Shown: positions 1 through 10,332, numbered from the stretch's first letter. The stretch: 64,000 nt of DNA from Variovorax sp. V93 (GCF_041154485.1 NZ_AP028669.1:496001-560000), one strand, 5' to 3'. Notes: generated by a model not told the origin, from the sequence alone. A program made the numbers and translations.

Positions 1-99
1 CTGCAGGGCGGCATGCTGCTGCTGGGCGGCATCGTGATGCTGGTCAACCTGCTGGTCGACGTGACCTATGGCGTTATCAACCCCAGGATCCGGCGCTGA
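1..99 (+). CDS. ABC transporter inner-membrane permease, C-terminal fragment (DppB/OppB-like)
   Basis: Only the last 32 codons are in the window. They encode a hydrophobic segment followed by a conserved-looking tail ([14 protein letters not shown]) and a TGA stop. This tail is typical of the DppB-type permease of peptide importers, where the last helix is followed by 'Y..iDPR.r'. The next gene starts 2 bases after the stop, so this is the first permease of the importer operon that follows. The N-terminal part lies outside the window. Confidence 0.85.
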   Translation: MQGGMLLLGGIVMLVNLLVDVTYGVINPRIRR

Positions 100-101
100 G
101 C

Positions 102-1007
102 ATGGCCTCGACCGACATCATTTCCCCGCCCGGTGCGGGCAAGGCGCCGCCCGGCCCGTGGCGCGAGTTCTGGACCTCTTTCTCCGCGAACCGCGGTGCG
201 GTCATCGGACTTGCCACCATCGCGTTGCTGCTGCTCGTGGCGCTGTTCGCGCCGTGGATTGCGCCGCATGCGCCGAACGAAACCAACAGCGCCGTCTTCC
301 TGCTGCCGCCGGCATGGCACCAGGGCGGCTCCGCCAGCTACCTGCTGGGCACCGATGCCATCGGGCGCGACATTCTTTCGCGCCTCATGTTCGGCGCGCG
401 GCTCTCGCTGTCGATTGGCGTGGCCGTGGTGGCGCTGTCGGTGGTGGCGGGCGTCGTGCTCGGCCTGGTTGCGGGATTCTTCCGCGGCGTGCTCGAGATC
501 GCGATCATGCGGCTGATGGACATCGTGCTGACGCTGCCGAGCCTGCTGCTCGCCATCGTGATCGTCGCGATCCTCGGGCCGGGGCTGGTCAACGCCATGC
601 TCGCGGTGGCGATCGTGGTGCTGCCGCATTACGTGCGCATCACCCGCGCGGCCGTCATTGCCGAAGTGTCGCGCGACTACGTCACGGCGGCACGCGTGAG
701 CGGCGCCGGCACGCTGCGCCTGATGTTCAGCGAGGTGCTGCCCAATTGCGCGGCACCGCTCATCGTGCAGGCCTCGCTCGGCATCTCGACCGCCATCCTC
801 GACGCGGCCGCGCTCGGCTTCCTCGGCCTCGGCGCCCAGCCGCCGTCGCCCGAGTGGGGAACGATGCTGGCCGATGCGCGCGAGTTCGTGCTGCGCGCCT
901 GGTGGGTCGTGACCTTCCCGGGGCTCGCGATCCTCGCGGCCGTGCTGGCTTTCAATCTGTTGGGCGACGGGCTGCGCGATGCCCTCGATCCGAAGCTCAA
1001 GCGATGA
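102..1007 (+). CDS. Peptide ABC transporter permease (DppC/OppC-like)
   Basis: This is the second inner-membrane permease of a dipeptide/oligopeptide importer (301 aa, normal for the family). An N-terminal OppC_N helix (about 35-55) is followed by the hallmark [10 protein letters not shown] at 81-90 and then five or so membrane helices. The cytoplasmic EAA loop that docks on the ATPases lies near 191-215 ([13 protein letters not shown]). It starts 2 bases after the previous permease and its stop overlaps the next gene as ATGA, so translation is probably coupled. The substrate cannot be read from the sequence. Confidence 0.93.
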   Translation: MASTDIISPPGAGKAPPGPWREFWTSFSANRGAVIGLATIALLLLVALFAPWIAPHAPNETNSAVFLLPPAWHQGGSASYLLGTDAIGRDILSRLMFGARLSLSIGVAVVALSVVAGVVLGLVAGFFRGVLEIAIMRLMDIVLTLPSLLLAIVIVAILGPGLVNAMLAVAIVVLPHYVRITRAAVIAEVSRDYVTAARVSGAGTLRLMFSEVLPNCAAPLIVQASLGISTAILDAAALGFLGLGAQPPSPEWGTMLADAREFVLRAWWVVTFPGLAILAAVLAFNLLGDGLRDALDPKLKR

Positions 1008-2037
1008 ACATGCTTCTGGACATCAAGGACCTGCACGTCGAATTTCCGGCGCAGGGCGGCGTGCTGCACGCCGTCGACGGCGTGAGCCTCACGCTCGAGG
1101 AAGGCGAGGTGCTCGGCATCGTCGGCGAGTCGGGCTCGGGCAAGAGCGTGACGATGATGGCGCTGATGGGCCTCGTGGGTTTTCCGGGCCGCGTGCGCGC
1201 GCAGCACATGCGCTTTGCGGGCAAGGAGCTGCTCGGCATCTCCGACAAGGCCCGCCGCGCGCTGGTCGGCAAGGAGGTGGCCATGATCTTCCAGGAGCCG
1301 ACCACCAGCCTCAACCCCTGCTTCACCATCGGCTTCCAGCTGATGGAGACGCTGCGGCTGCACCTGCATCTGGACCGGCGCACGGCGAAGAAGCGCGCGA
1401 CCGAACTGCTCGAACAGGTCGGCATACCCGCCGCATCGTCGCGCCTGGGCAGCTATCCGCACCAGCTCTCGGGCGGCATGAACCAGCGCGTGATGATCGC
1501 GATGGCCATTGCCTGCAACCCGCGCCTGTTGATCGCCGACGAGCCGACCACCGCGCTCGACGTGACGATCCAGGCCCAGATCCTCGACCTGCTGCGCGAA
1601 CTGCAGAAAGAGCGCGGCATGGCGCTGGTGCTCATCACGCACAACATGGGTGTGGTCAGCGAAATGGCGCAGCGCATCGCCGTGATGTATGCGGGCCAGG
1701 TGATGGAGCAGCAGCGCGTCGACCGGCTCTTCGCGGACCCGCAGCATCCCTACACCGAGGCCCTGCTGGCCGCGCTGCCCGAGCGCGCCGCGCCCGAGGG
1801 GCGGCTGGCCACCATCGCGGGCGTGGTGCCGGGCGTGCACGACCGGCCGGTCGGCTGCCTGTTCGCGCCGCGCTGCAGCTATGTGACCACGAAGGCCTGC
1901 AACGTGCGGCCGGCGCTGCGCGCGGTCGCCTCGCCGCCGGGTGCCGAGGTGCGCTGCCATTTCCCGCTCGGCGAGCCCGGGCGGATGGCGGCCATCGAGG
2001 CCGACCGGCCGCGGCCGCAGGCCCTGGAGGCGCTGCC

Positions 2038-2041
<4 letters not shown>
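1004..2041 (+). CDS. Peptide ABC transporter ATP-binding protein (DppD/OppD-like)
   Basis: First ATPase of the importer, 345 aa. Walker A is GESGSGKS (41-48), the signature LSGGMNQR begins near 155, and Walker B is LLIADE (175-180). The C-terminal extension has the HPYTEALL motif of the oligopeptide ATPase family and a four-cysteine cluster (GC, RC, AC, RC) like the one that binds an iron-sulfur cluster in some DppD proteins. The start was chosen because ATG at 1004 overlaps the permease stop (ATGA) and reads straight into the ATPase fold. It pairs with the following ATPase as a heterodimer. Confidence 0.94.
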
Positions 2042-3084
<1,043 letters not shown>

Positions 3085-3113
3085 TTCACTTCAACCGTGC
3101 CCAAGGAGTTGCC

Positions 3114-4754
3114 ATGAAGAAGACCACTCAGCCTCTCGTTTCGCGCCGCTCGCCCAGGCTTGTTGCGCTGCTCGCGCCAACGGCACTCGCCATACTCGCA
3201 CTGGCCGCGGGCGCCGCGTCCGCCAAGACGCTGGTCTATTGCTCGGAGGGCAGTCCCGAGAACTTCTATCCGGGCGTGAACACCACCGGCACCTCGTTCG
3301 ACGTGACCACGCAGGTCTACAACACCATTGTCGAGTTCGAGCGCGGCGGCACCAAGGTCGTGCCGGGCCTCGCCGAAAAATGGGACATCTCGGCCGACGG
3401 CACGGTCTACACCTTCCACCTGCGCAAGGGCGTGAAGTGGCACGGCACCAGCAAGAGCTTCAAGCCCACGCGCGACTTCAATGCCGACGACTTCATCTTC
3501 ATGCTAGAGCGCCAATGGAAGGAAAGCGATCCCTTCTTCAAGGTCACGAGCCAGAACCATTCCTACTTCAACGACATGGGCATGCCCAAGCTGCTGAAGT
3601 CGGTGGACCGCATCGACGACCTGACCGTGAAGATCACGCTCAACCAGGCCGAGGCGCCGTTCCTTGCCAACCTTGCCATGCAGTATGCGGGCATCCAGTC
3701 GAAGGAATATGCCATTGCGATGCTGAAGGCCGGCACGCCCGAGAAGGTCGACCAGGACCCGATCGGCACCGGCCCGTTCTACCTCGTGCAATACCAGAAG
3801 GACGCCGTCATCCGCTTCAAGGCCTTCCCGCAGTACTGGGCTGGCAAGGCGAAGATCGACGACCTGGTGTTCGCGATCACGCCCGACGCCTCGGTGCGCT
3901 GGGCCAAGCTGCAGAAGGGCGAATGCCACGTCATGCCGTATCCGAACCCGGCCGATCTCGACGCGATCCGCAAGGACCCGAACGTGCAGGTGCTCGAGCA
4001 GCCCGGACTCAACGTCGGCTACCTTTCGTACAACACCACCAAGAAGCCCTTCGACGACGTGCGCGTGCGCAAGGCCCTCAACATGGCGATCAACAAGAAG
4101 GCGATCATCGACGGTGTGTACCTTTCGACCGGCGTGGCCGCGAAGAACCCGATTCCGCCGACCATGTGGTCCTACAACGACGCGGTCAAGGACGATCCGT
4201 ACGACCCCGAAGCCGCGAAGAAGCTGCTGGCGCAGGCCGGATTCCCTGATGGCTTCGCTACCGACCTGTGGGCCATGCCGGTTCAGCGGCCCTACAACCC
4301 GAACGCCAAGCGGATCGCCGAGCTGATGCAGGCCGACCTTGCCAAGATCAACGTCAAGGCCGAGATCAAGAGCTTCGAGTGGGGCGAGTACCGCAAGCGC
4401 CTGCAGGCCGGCGAGCACCAGATGGGCATGCTGGGCTGGACCGGCGACAACGGCGACCCCGACAACTTCCTCTACACGCTGCTGGGCTGCGCCTCGGCCA
4501 AGTCGGCCAGCGGCAGCAACATCTCGAAGTTCTGCTACCAGCCCTACGAAGACCTCGTGCTGAAGGCCAAGAGCGCGACCAAGCAGGCCGACCGCGATGC
4601 GCTCTACAAGAAGGCGCAGCTCATCTTCAAGGAGCAGGCGCCGTGGTTCACCATCGCGCATGCGGTGCAGCTGAAGCCGGTGCGCAAGGAGGTGGTCGAC
4701 TTCAAATTGAGTCCCTTCGGCCGCCACACTTTCTACGGCGTGGATATTAAGTAA
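3114..4754 (+). CDS. Periplasmic peptide-binding protein (SBP_bac_5, DppA-like)
   Basis: Secreted solute receptor for the importer, 546 aa. A classical signal peptide with basic N-terminus (MKKTTQ...RRSPR) and hydrophobic core ends near AGAASA-KT (about residue 38). The mature part follows the SBP family 5 pattern: NFYPGVNTTGTSFD near the start, GLAEKWDIS, FHLRKGVKWH, DPIGTGPF, and VRKALNMAINKK. A ribosome site (AAGGAG) precedes the ATG. It lies 29 bases behind the ATPases, so the order is permease-permease-ATPase-ATPase-receptor, with the receptor last rather than first as in E. coli dpp. DppA-like specificity is likely but not proved; haem or glutathione import is also possible in this family. 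Confidence 0.94.
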   Translation: MKKTTQPLVSRRSPRLVALLAPTALAILALAAGAASAKTLVYCSEGSPENFYPGVNTTGTSFDVTTQVYNTIVEFERGGTKVVPGLAEKWDISADGTVYTFHLRKGVKWHGTSKSFKPTRDFNADDFIFMLERQWKESDPFFKVTSQNHSYFNDMGMPKLLKSVDRIDDLTVKITLNQAEAPFLANLAMQYAGIQSKEYAIAMLKAGTPEKVDQDPIGTGPFYLVQYQKDAVIRFKAFPQYWAGKAKIDDLVFAITPDASVRWAKLQKGECHVMPYPNPADLDAIRKDPNVQVLEQPGLNVGYLSYNTTKKPFDDVRVRKALNMAINKKAIIDGVYLSTGVAAKNPIPPTMWSYNDAVKDDPYDPEAAKKLLAQAGFPDGFATDLWAMPVQRPYNPNAKRIAELMQADLAKINVKAEIKSFEWGEYRKRLQAGEHQMGMLGWTGDNGDPDNFLYTLLGCASAKSASGSNISKFCYQPYEDLVLKAKSATKQADRDALYKKAQLIFKEQAPWFTIAHAVQLKPVRKEVVDFKLSPFGRHTFYGVDIK

Positions 4755-4755
4755 A

Positions 4756-4849
4756 CCCCCAGGCTTCTCGCACTTCGTGTCGCTACTCCCACCCCCTTGC
4801 AGGGGGCAACACCAGCGGCCCGGCAAAGCCGGTTCCGCGGTGTTCCTGG
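4756..4849. repeat. Dispersed GC-rich intergenic repeat, copy A
   Basis: The gap between the binding protein and the nucleosidase holds a C-rich block, a CACCCCCTTGCAGGGGG hairpin, and the string GGCCCGGCAAAGCCGGTTCC with a small stem. Its distal part matches copy B (near 10299-10332: same GCCGGTTCCGCGGT core). Its proximal part resembles the reverse complement of copy C (11341-11451). Repeats of this type are common between genes in Variovorax-like genomes, from memory. Confidence 0.6.
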
Positions 4850-4856
4850 AAAGAGA

Positions 4857-5657
4857 ATGATGAGTTCCTCGGTACATGCGCCCGTTGCCGTCGTCGCTGC
4901 AATGCACGAGGAGCTGAGTGCGCTCCTCGCGCAGATGCCGGACGAGCAGCGCGTGCGCGCTGCGGGGCGTGACTTCTGGGTCGGCCATCTGCACGGCCAG
5001 CCGGTGGTGGCCGTGCTGTCGCGCATCGGCAAGGTCGCGGCGGCGGTGACGGCCACGGTGCTGCTCGAACGCTTCGGCGTGCGCGCGATCGTGTTCACGG
5101 GCGTCGCGGGCGGGCTCGCGCCGGGCGTGGAAGTCGGCGATGTGGTGGTCGCGACGCAGCTGCTGCAGCACGACCTCGATGCCTCGCCGATCTTTCCGAA
5201 GTACGAGGTGCCGCTGATGGGCCTTTCGCGCTTTGCGGCCGATGCCTCGATGGGCGATGCGCTGGCGGCCGTGGCCGAAGCCGCGCTGCGCGATCCGGTG
5301 GCGCTGGTGGGGCAGGCGGCCGTCGATGAATTCGGCCTCCGGTCGCCGAAGGTGCATCGAGGCTTGCTGGTGAGCGGCGACCGCTTCGTCTCGACCGCGG
5401 CCGAAAGCGATGCCTTGCGGCGCAGCCTCCCCGATGCGCTCGCAGTCGAGATGGAAGGCGCGGCGGTGGCGCAGGCATGCCACGACTACGGCGTGCCGTT
5501 TGCGGCCGTGCGGACCATCTCGGACCGGGCCGACGACGCCGCGCATGGCGACTTCGCGCGCTTCGTCGCCGAGGTGGCGAGCCGCTACAGCCTCGCGCTG
5601 GCGAGCGCGTGGCTGGCCACGCTGCCTTCTTGCCGCGAAACGCCCGCGGCTACTTGA
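4857..5657 (+). CDS. mtnN: 5'-methylthioadenosine/S-adenosylhomocysteine nucleosidase family protein
   Basis: A phosphorylase/nucleosidase-fold enzyme expected to hydrolyse the glycosidic bond of MTA or SAH in purine salvage and the methyl cycle. Family marks are the N-terminal AAMHEEL (E18/E19), the GVAGG loop near 82-86, the substrate loop VEMEGAAVAQ with E200, and ISDRAD with the catalytic aspartate D223. At 266 aa it is longer than E. coli MtnN (232), with an extra segment in the middle (105-165). The start was set at the first of two tandem ATGs after AGGAAAGAG. Its end overlaps the convergent corA by 8 bases. A different purine or futalosine nucleoside is possible. Confidence 0.82.
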   Translation: MMSSSVHAPVAVVAAMHEELSALLAQMPDEQRVRAAGRDFWVGHLHGQPVVAVLSRIGKVAAAVTATVLLERFGVRAIVFTGVAGGLAPGVEVGDVVVATQLLQHDLDASPIFPKYEVPLMGLSRFAADASMGDALAAVAEAALRDPVALVGQAAVDEFGLRSPKVHRGLLVSGDRFVSTAAESDALRRSLPDALAVEMEGAAVAQACHDYGVPFAAVRTISDRADDAAHGDFARFVAEVASRYSLALASAWLATLPSCRETPAAT

Positions 5658-6636
5658 GCCAGCCGCGCCGGCGGAAGTACCACATCGGCACCAGCGCGCT
5701 CGCCGCCATCAGCGCCAGCGCATACGGATAGCCCAGCGACCAGTCGAGCTCGGGCATGAGCTTGAAGTTCATGCCGTAGATGCTCGCGATCAGCGTGGGC
5801 GGCAGCAGCGCCACGCTGGCCACCGAGAAGATCTTGATGGTCTTGTTCTGGTTGATGTTGATGAAACCGACGGTCGCATCCATCAGGAAGTTGATCTTGT
5901 CGAACAGGAAGGCCGTGTGGTTGTCCAGCGATTCGATGTCGCGCAGGATCTGCCGCGCTTCCTCGAACTGCTCGGCGTTGAGCATGCGGCTGCGCATCAT
6001 GAAGCTGACCGCGCGGCGCGTGTCCATCACGTTGCGGCGGATGCGGCCGTTCAGGTCTTCCTGGCGCGCGATGGCGCCCAGCACCTCGCCGGCCAGCTCG
6101 TCGCTCACGTTGCCCTCGAGCACCTTCTTGCCTGCGATCTCGAGCTCGTCGTAGATGTTCTCGAGCGTGTCGGCCGAGTATTCGGCGTCGGCATCGAACA
6201 GCTTGAGCAGCACTTCCTTCGCGTCTTCGATGAGGCCCGGTGCGCGGCGCGCACGCATGCGCAGCAGCCGGAACACGGGCACGTCCTCGTCGTGGATCGA
6301 GAACAGCACGCCGCGGCTGCGAAGCTCGGTGTTGTGCTGGTTCAGGATGAAGGCCACGCGCACAGAGCGCGGGTCTTCGTCGTCGTCGATCAGGAAGTCG
6401 GAGCGGATGTGCAGCTCGCCGTTGTCTTCTTCATAGAAGCGGGCCGATTCCTCGATGTCCTCGTCCATCGCGTCTTCGGGAATCGAGAGGCCGTAGTACT
6501 GCTTGATCCAGCGCTTTTCCTCGAGCGTGGGCGATTCGAGGTCGACCCAGATCGGCTGGAACTTGGAAAGCTCCTCGAGCGCCTCGATCTCTTCCTGGAC
6601 AAGGCGGCCGTTGGCAAGCGTAAAGATATTGAGCAT
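5650..6636 (-). CDS. corA: Magnesium/cobalt transporter CorA
   Basis: CorA-type divalent cation channel, 328 aa. The long acidic, helical cytoplasmic domain is followed near the C-terminus by two membrane helices. The first ends in the family signature YGMNF (about 289-293), which forms the pore selectivity filter, and the protein ends in a basic tail (RRRGWLK). An acidic loop (DDDEDPRS) lies near 84-91. It is transcribed away from the helicase gene across a 229-base divergent region and its 3' end overlaps the nucleosidase gene by 8 bases. Confidence 0.95.
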   Translation of the reverse strand: MLNIFTLANGRLVQEEIEALEELSKFQPIWVDLESPTLEEKRWIKQYYGLSIPEDAMDEDIEESARFYEEDNGELHIRSDFLIDDDEDPRSVRVAFILNQHNTELRSRGVLFSIHDEDVPVFRLLRMRARRAPGLIEDAKEVLLKLFDADAEYSADTLENIYDELEIAGKKVLEGNVSDELAGEVLGAIARQEDLNGRIRRNVMDTRRAVSFMMRSRMLNAEQFEEARQILRDIESLDNHTAFLFDKINFLMDATVGFININQNKTIKIFSVASVALLPPTLIASIYGMNFKLMPELDWSLGYPYALALMAASALVPMWYFRRRGWLK

Positions 6637-6836
6637 GGGCTCACTCCCGTGAAATGGCTGAGGCGATGGGGCGAGGGGAGGGGTGCTTTCAATCCCCGGG
6701 CCCTGATGTCAGCGATCGAGGCGCGTCAGGACGCGGGAGTTGAAAGCTGCCGAGACGGTGCGGTTTCCATGATGCGGTCTCCAGTTGCAGCGAGCGGCAA
6801 TTATGTCATCGGCCATGTGACGGCAGGTCCATCGAT

Positions 6837-6852
6837 CTGGATGGACATACAG
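6837..6852 (+). promoter_or_regulatory. Candidate LexA (SOS) box ahead of the helicase gene
   Basis: CTGGATGGACATACAG fits the proteobacterial LexA consensus CTGT-N8-ACAG with one mismatch (CTGG). It ends 13 bases before the ATG of a UvrD-like helicase, a gene class often under SOS control. The region also serves as the corA promoter side. Prediction from pattern only. Confidence 0.45.
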
Positions 6853-6865
6853 TAAAGTTGCGGCC

Positions 6866-8983
6866 ATGCAGACTGCTGCGTTCCCCGTTTCCCACGCCCC
6901 CGGCGCCACCCAGGCCGAGCGCCTGGCCGCGGCGCTTTCCGCCCTCAACGACGAGCAGCGCGCTGCCGTCGAGCACGGCGTCGGCACGCTGACCGGGCGC
7001 GACGAGCGGCCGCTGCTGGTGATTGCCGGCGCGGGCTCGGGCAAGACCAGCACGCTGGCGCACCGCGTTGCGCACCTCATCGCCGGCGGCGTTGATCCGC
7101 AGCGCCTGCTGCTTTTGACCTTCTCGCGCCGCGCGGCGCAGGAAATGGAGCGCCGCGCCGGCCAAGTGCTGGCGCGCGTGCTCGGGCTCAAATCCGACAA
7201 GCCGCCCGCGCTGCCCTGGGCCGGCACGTTCCACGGCATCGGCGCGCGCCTGCTGCGCGAATACGCCGCGCACATTGGCCTGAACGACCACTTCACGATC
7301 CACGACCGTGGCGACGCCGAGGACCTGATGGGCCTCGTGCGGCACGAACTCGGCCTGTCGTCGAGCGTGAACCGCTTTCCGCGCAAGGGCACCTGCCTGT
7401 CGATCTATTCGCGCTGCGTCAACACGCGCGCGCCGCTGGCCGATGTGCTGGCCGAGGCCTTTCCGTGGTGCGCCGAGTGGGAAGCCGAACTCAAGCGCCT
7501 GTTCGGCGCCTACGTGGAGGCCAAACAGCAGCAGAACGTGCTCGACTACGACGACCTGCTGCTTTACTGGGCCGGCATGGTGGCCGAGCCCGCGCTGGCG
7601 GCGCTGGTCGGCGCGCGTTTCGACCACGTCCTGGTCGACGAGTACCAGGACACCAACCTGCTGCAAGCCTCGATCCTGCTCGCGCTCAAGCCCGACGGCC
7701 GCGGCGTGACGGTGGTGGGCGACGACGCGCAGTCGATCTACTCGTTTCGCGGTGCAACCGTGCGTAACATCCTCGACTTTCCGTCGCAGTTCTCGCAGGC
7801 TGCGCGCGTGGTCACGCTGGAGCGCAACTACCGCTCGACCCAGCCCATTCTCGACGTGTCGAACCGGGTCATCGCGCAGGCGGCCGAGCGGCACGCCAAG
7901 ACGCTCTGGACCGACAAGCCCTCCGCGGGCCGGCCGCAACTGGTGCTGGTGCCGGACGAGGCGCAGCAGGCCGTCTGGGTGGCCGACAAGGTGCTGGCGC
8001 ACCGCGAGGGCGGCCTGGCGCTCAAGTCGCAGGCGGTGCTGTTCCGCGCTGCCACGCACAGCGCGCCGCTCGAACTCGAACTGGCGCGCCGCAACATCCC
8101 GTTCGTGAAGTACGGCGGCCTCAAGTTTCTCGAGGCCTCGCATGTGAAGGACCTGCTCGCGGTGCTGCGCTTCGCCGAGAACCCGCGCGGGCGCATGGCG
8201 GGATTCCGCGTCACGCAGCTCATTCCGGGCATCGGGCCGGCGACCGGTGCGCGGCTGCTCGATGCCATGGACCAGGCCGCCGATCCGGTGGCGGCGATGC
8301 GGGAGTTCGTGCCGCCATCCGCCGCCCGCGCGGAATGGGCGGTGTTCGCCGAAGCCTATGCCGCGCTGTGCGCGCCATCGCTGCCGTGGCCGGCCGACGT
8401 GGAACTGGCGGTGCGCTGGTATTTGCCGCACCTCGACCGGCTCTACGACGACCCCTCCGGCGTGCGCCGCGGCGACGTGGAGCAACTGGCGCGGCTGGCC
8501 TCGGGCTATGGCTCGCGCGAGCGCTTCCTGACCGAACTCACGCTCGATCCGCCCGAAGCCACCAGCGACAAGCCGGGGCCGCCCTCGCTCGACGAGGACT
8601 ACCTGATTCTTTCGACCATCCACTCGGCCAAGGGGCAGGAGTGGAATTCGGTGCACGTGCTCAACGTGGTCGACGGCTGCCTGCCGGCCGACGTGGCGCA
8701 GAGCGCGCATGAACTCGAAGAAGAGCGGCGGCTGCTCTACGTGGCAATGACGCGGGCGCGCGACCACCTGCATCTTCTGGTGCCGCAGCGCTTCTACGTG
8801 ACGCAGCAGGCCGTGCGCGGCGACCGGCACCTGTATGCCAACCGCACGCGCTTCATTTCCGAACGCGATCTTGCCGGCTTCGAGCAGCAGACCTGGCCAC
8901 CGCCGCCCGAGCGTCCGCCCGCAGTGCCGCCGCCGGCCGCGGTGATCGACCTGCGCAACCGCATGCGCGCGGCCTGGAACTGA
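6866..8983 (+). CDS. ATP-dependent superfamily I DNA helicase (UvrD/Rep/PcrA-like)
   Basis: A 3'-5' DNA helicase of superfamily 1A for repair or replication restart, 705 aa. It shows motif I GAGSGKTS (55-62), motif Ia LTFSRRAAQEM, motif II VDEYQDTN (near 256), motif III VVGDDAQSIYSFRGA, motif IV LERNYRS, motif V TIHSAKGQEW and motif VI YVAMTRARDHL. It is a little shorter than E. coli UvrD and has a Pro-rich C-terminus (PPPPERPPAVPPP), so it may be a paralogue rather than the true UvrD. A LexA-like box sits just upstream. Confidence 0.92.
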   Translation: MQTAAFPVSHAPGATQAERLAAALSALNDEQRAAVEHGVGTLTGRDERPLLVIAGAGSGKTSTLAHRVAHLIAGGVDPQRLLLLTFSRRAAQEMERRAGQVLARVLGLKSDKPPALPWAGTFHGIGARLLREYAAHIGLNDHFTIHDRGDAEDLMGLVRHELGLSSSVNRFPRKGTCLSIYSRCVNTRAPLADVLAEAFPWCAEWEAELKRLFGAYVEAKQQQNVLDYDDLLLYWAGMVAEPALAALVGARFDHVLVDEYQDTNLLQASILLALKPDGRGVTVVGDDAQSIYSFRGATVRNILDFPSQFSQAARVVTLERNYRSTQPILDVSNRVIAQAAERHAKTLWTDKPSAGRPQLVLVPDEAQQAVWVADKVLAHREGGLALKSQAVLFRAATHSAPLELELARRNIPFVKYGGLKFLEASHVKDLLAVLRFAENPRGRMAGFRVTQLIPGIGPATGARLLDAMDQAADPVAAMREFVPPSAARAEWAVFAEAYAALCAPSLPWPADVELAVRWYLPHLDRLYDDPSGVRRGDVEQLARLASGYGSRERFLTELTLDPPEATSDKPGPPSLDEDYLILSTIHSAKGQEWNSVHVLNVVDGCLPADVAQSAHELEEERRLLYVAMTRARDHLHLLVPQRFYVTQQAVRGDRHLYANRTRFISERDLAGFEQQTWPPPPERPPAVPPPAAVIDLRNRMRAAWN

Positions 8984-9296
8984 GCCGGCAGGCCCTTCGC
9001 GTCGCAGGGTCACCACTGGTGACGCACTGAAACACTTGCTGCCAAAGAGCCGCACCGGCGGGCCAGCATGCGCCGGCAGCTATGGAATCGCTAGCGTGAG
9101 TGGCGCATGGCCCATTGGCGTCCGCCACCCGGAGAAGTCAGCTATTGCAATACCGTGACAGCTTGGGCATAGTGAATCGACAGCTTCTTCTTTTCTCTTC
9201 TCCCTCTTCCCTCCCCAACCCACACCTGTTTCGCCGGCCACGCCCCATCCCGGAGCGGGGCCATTTTCCCAACCGTCAATTCTCAGGAGGTCATTC
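8984..9296. other. 313-base intergenic region and leader of hpf
   Basis: No open frame here looks coding. The distinctive element is an uninterrupted 33-base pyrimidine run at 9184-9216, about 80 bases before the hpf start. A strong ribosome site (AGGAGGT, just before 9297) closes the region. I looked for a sigma-54 promoter (GG-N10-GC) and did not find a convincing one. In many proteobacteria rpoN lies directly upstream of hpf; here it is absent. Confidence 0.7.
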
Positions 9297-9626
9297 ATGA
9301 ATTTGACGATCAGCGGTCATCACCTCGACGTCACACCTGCCTTGCGCACCTACGTCACGAGCAAGCTGGACCGGATCACACGGCACTTCGACCAGGTGGT
9401 CGATGTGAAGGTGCTCCTTACGGTGGAAAAGCAGAAGGAAAAGGAACGCCGCCAAAGGGCGGAGTGCAACATTCACGTCAAGGGTAACGACATGTTCGCG
9501 GAGTCGAGCCACGCTGATCTCTATGCTGCGGTCGATGAACTGGTCGACAAGCTCGACCGCCAGGTGGTGCGCCACAAGGACCGCCTGCAAGACCACCATC
9601 ACGCCGCCCCCAAGCGCGTGATGTAG
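9297..9626 (+). CDS. hpf: Ribosome hibernation-promoting factor (short HPF / YfiA family)
   Basis: Binds the 30S subunit and inactivates or dimerises ribosomes in stationary phase. The 109-residue protein has the family start [17 protein letters not shown], a basic middle ([19 protein letters not shown]) and the [19 protein letters not shown] helix. It ends soon after, so it is the short form without the dimerising C-terminal domain of long HPF. The histidine-rich tail DHHHAAP resembles other beta-proteobacterial versions. A canonical AGGAGG ribosome site precedes it, and a terminator lies 32 bases downstream, separating it from ptsN. Confidence 0.95.
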   Translation: MNLTISGHHLDVTPALRTYVTSKLDRITRHFDQVVDVKVLLTVEKQKEKERRQRAECNIHVKGNDMFAESSHADLYAAVDELVDKLDRQVVRHKDRLQDHHHAAPKRVM

Positions 9627-9658
9627 GCCACGGGCAAAGGGCTGCGGCCCCTGCCGAT

Positions 9659-9681
9659 AAGCCGCCTCCGGGCGGCTTTTT
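9659..9681 (+). terminator. Rho-independent terminator after hpf
   Basis: AAGCCGCC-TCCG-GGCGGCTT followed by a T-run forms a perfect GC-rich stem with a 4-base loop. It lies 32 bases after the hpf stop, so hpf is probably a separate transcript, with ptsN read from its own promoter or by readthrough. Confidence 0.85.
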
Positions 9682-9810
9682 GCTGCCTGCTCCTGTTACC
9701 GGCGCTGACAGGGACGCGAGGCCTCCGGGCAACATGTAGCCAAAAAGTAAGTAACGGGAGTGGGGGTTTTTACCAAGCGGGTGCATAATCGCCCCCGCCC
9801 TTCCCCCACC

Positions 9811-10278
9811 ATGAATCGCCTCGCGTCCATCCTGCCGCCCGCTCAAGTGCTTGTGAGCGTTGACGCCACCAGCAAGAAGCGTGCTTTCGAAGAAGCCGGC
9901 TTGCTGTTCGAGAGCCTCCACGGCCTCGGCCGCGCGCTCATCACCGACAGCCTGTTCGCACGCGAACGCCTCGGCTCCACCGGGCTCGGGCACGGGGTGG
10001 CCATCCCGCATGGCCGCATCAAGGGCCTCAAGGCTCCCATGGCCGCGGTCTTCCAGCTGGCAAACCCGATCGGCTTCGACGCGCCGGACGAGCAGCCCGT
10101 CGGGCTGCTGATCTTCCTTCTGGTGCCTGAGGCGGCCACCCAGAAGCACCTTGAAATCCTCTCCGAAATTGCCGAGCTGCTGAGCGACGCCAACCTGCGC
10201 GAGCAGATCAAGTCGAGCACCGACGCCGCCGAACTGCACGGACTCATTGCCGGCTGGCAGTCGACGCAAGTCGCCTGA
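9811..10278 (+). CDS. ptsN: PTS IIA-Ntr nitrogen-regulatory protein
   Basis: EIIA of the nitrogen phosphotransferase system, a regulatory phosphocarrier that acts on K+ transport, stress and nitrogen responses rather than on sugar import. The 155-residue protein contains the phosphorylated histidine in GHGVAIPHGRIKG (H67), followed by the PVGLLIFLLVPE core strand. The start MNRLASILPP was chosen over a GTG upstream that lies in a poorly conserved stretch. It sits between hpf and hprK, the usual proteobacterial order. A K+ transporter gene (kup) is also in the window, but EI-Ntr and NPr are not. Confidence 0.93.
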   Translation: MNRLASILPPAQVLVSVDATSKKRAFEEAGLLFESLHGLGRALITDSLFARERLGSTGLGHGVAIPHGRIKGLKAPMAAVFQLANPIGFDAPDEQPVGLLIFLLVPEAATQKHLEILSEIAELLSDANLREQIKSSTDAAELHGLIAGWQSTQVA

Positions 10279-10298
10279 AGCGCCCGCGCGCAGGCTCC

Positions 10299-10332
10299 CG
10301 CGGCCCCGCCGGGCCGGTTCCGCGGTATTCTG
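10299..10332. repeat. Dispersed intergenic repeat, copy B
   Basis: The ptsN-hprK gap carries GCGGCCCCGCCGGGCCGG followed by TTCCGCGGTATTCTGG. It closely matches the second half of copy A (4813-4849), with the same GCCGGTTCCGCGGT core, and so belongs to the same family. Confidence 0.55.

Noticed and set aside
9120..9160. Possible sigma-54 promoter before hpf around ATTGCAAT
   Set aside because: The GG and GC dinucleotides are 14 rather than 10 bases apart, so it does not fit the -24/-12 spacing.
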